Positions 63,923 to 64,000 of a stretch of 64,000 nt of DNA are shown here, piece after piece (position 1 is the first letter of the stretch; every line of letters starts with the position of its first letter). This stretch comes from Aquibium microcysteis (lineage in GTDB: Bacteria; Pseudomonadota; Alphaproteobacteria; Rhizobiales; Rhizobiaceae). Location: contig NZ_CP061080.1 of assembly GCF_014495845.1 (NCBI RefSeq), forward strand, positions 1,663,001 through 1,727,000. Direction: 5' to 3'. The notes below the pieces were generated by a model, which saw only the letters and a list, made by a program, of their open reading frames with translations, ran no database searches and had not been told where the DNA came from. A program made the translations under genes and the position numbers.

Positions 63923-64000
63923 GGCCGCCCTGGCCAGAGCGCCCTGGATGCGCCGCACCAGCCCGAGCACGTGCTGGCGCTTGTCGAGATTGTAGGTCTC
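63920..64000 (-). CDS. Unidentified gene, C-terminal 26 residues, cut by window
   Basis: Only the end is visible: ETYNLDKRQHVLGLVRRIQG then ALARAA and TGA. GC-rich third positions support coding. No family recognised from so short a piece. Its stop codon is the first trinucleotide of the palindromic element. Confidence 0.6.
   Translation of the reverse strand, partial: ETYNLDKRQHVLGLVRRIQGALARAA

Overview
This is a high-GC chromosomal window from an alphaproteobacterium, most likely a member of the Hyphomicrobiales (Rhizobiales) near the Phyllobacteriaceae/Brucellaceae. The evidence is the gene order rpsB-tsf-pyrH-frr-uppS-cdsA-rseP, a ClpA-ClpS-phasin block, an EipB/DUF1849 envelope protein, a DUF2865 protein, a GTTC-N7-GTTC SOS box upstream of ssb, and several families of intergenic palindromic repeats. 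No rRNA, tRNA or CRISPR array was recognised.

Layout. Positions 1-6085 are a minus-strand housekeeping run for translation, isoprenoid/phospholipid synthesis and envelope stress (rpsB to a 3'-truncated rseP), with hairpins between rpsB, tsf and pyrH. Positions 6472-11784 hold glf, DUF4031, EipB, RidA, a glycerophosphodiester phosphodiesterase, a FemAB-like acyltransferase and a DUF2256 zinc-ribbon peptide, closed by a strong bidirectional terminator. An intact IS21-family element (12019-14509, 7-bp target duplication) lies next to a PadR-type micro-operon. Positions 15533-22599 hold a PHB-depolymerase-like esterase, a HIT protein, AzlC/AzlD, clpA/clpS, a phasin and an RBBP9-like hydrolase. 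Then come fpr, divergent hyuA/hyuB, a 1.1-kb mosaic of palindromic repeats, and a nuo cluster that contains only nuoA-B-C-D plus two small extra genes.

The stretch between ssb (minus, 32969) and uvrA (plus, 43833) looks like accessory DNA lying between two divergent SOS genes: an unknown 382-residue protein, DUF1294, a frameshifted MFS pump divergent from soxR with a textbook SoxR box, an ECF sigma/anti-sigma pair, a Bax-inhibitor-1 protein, and an isoquinoline-oxidoreductase-like molybdoenzyme with an AraC regulator. After uvrA come a DUF4258 gene pair and an unusual single protein joining a GT39-like membrane glycosyltransferase to a domain resembling family-10 pectate lyases. A cupin and a StyA-like flavin monooxygenase / EthD / flavin reductase operon with a divergent LysR regulator follow. 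A second repeat mosaic, a DUF72 protein, maeB, DUF2865, gltX, an MFS transporter and rimO complete the window. A cut gene at the right edge ends in a second copy of a ~93-bp palindromic element whose first copy follows ridA.

Most genes are ordinary core functions. The points most worth following are the glycosyltransferase/lyase fusion, the ~93-bp element that begins at a stop codon in both copies, the nuo cluster ending at nuoD beside a repeat array, the split ssb/uvrA pair, and the broken SoxR-controlled pump. All functional statements come from reading the sequence and knowledge of the families; no database search was run.
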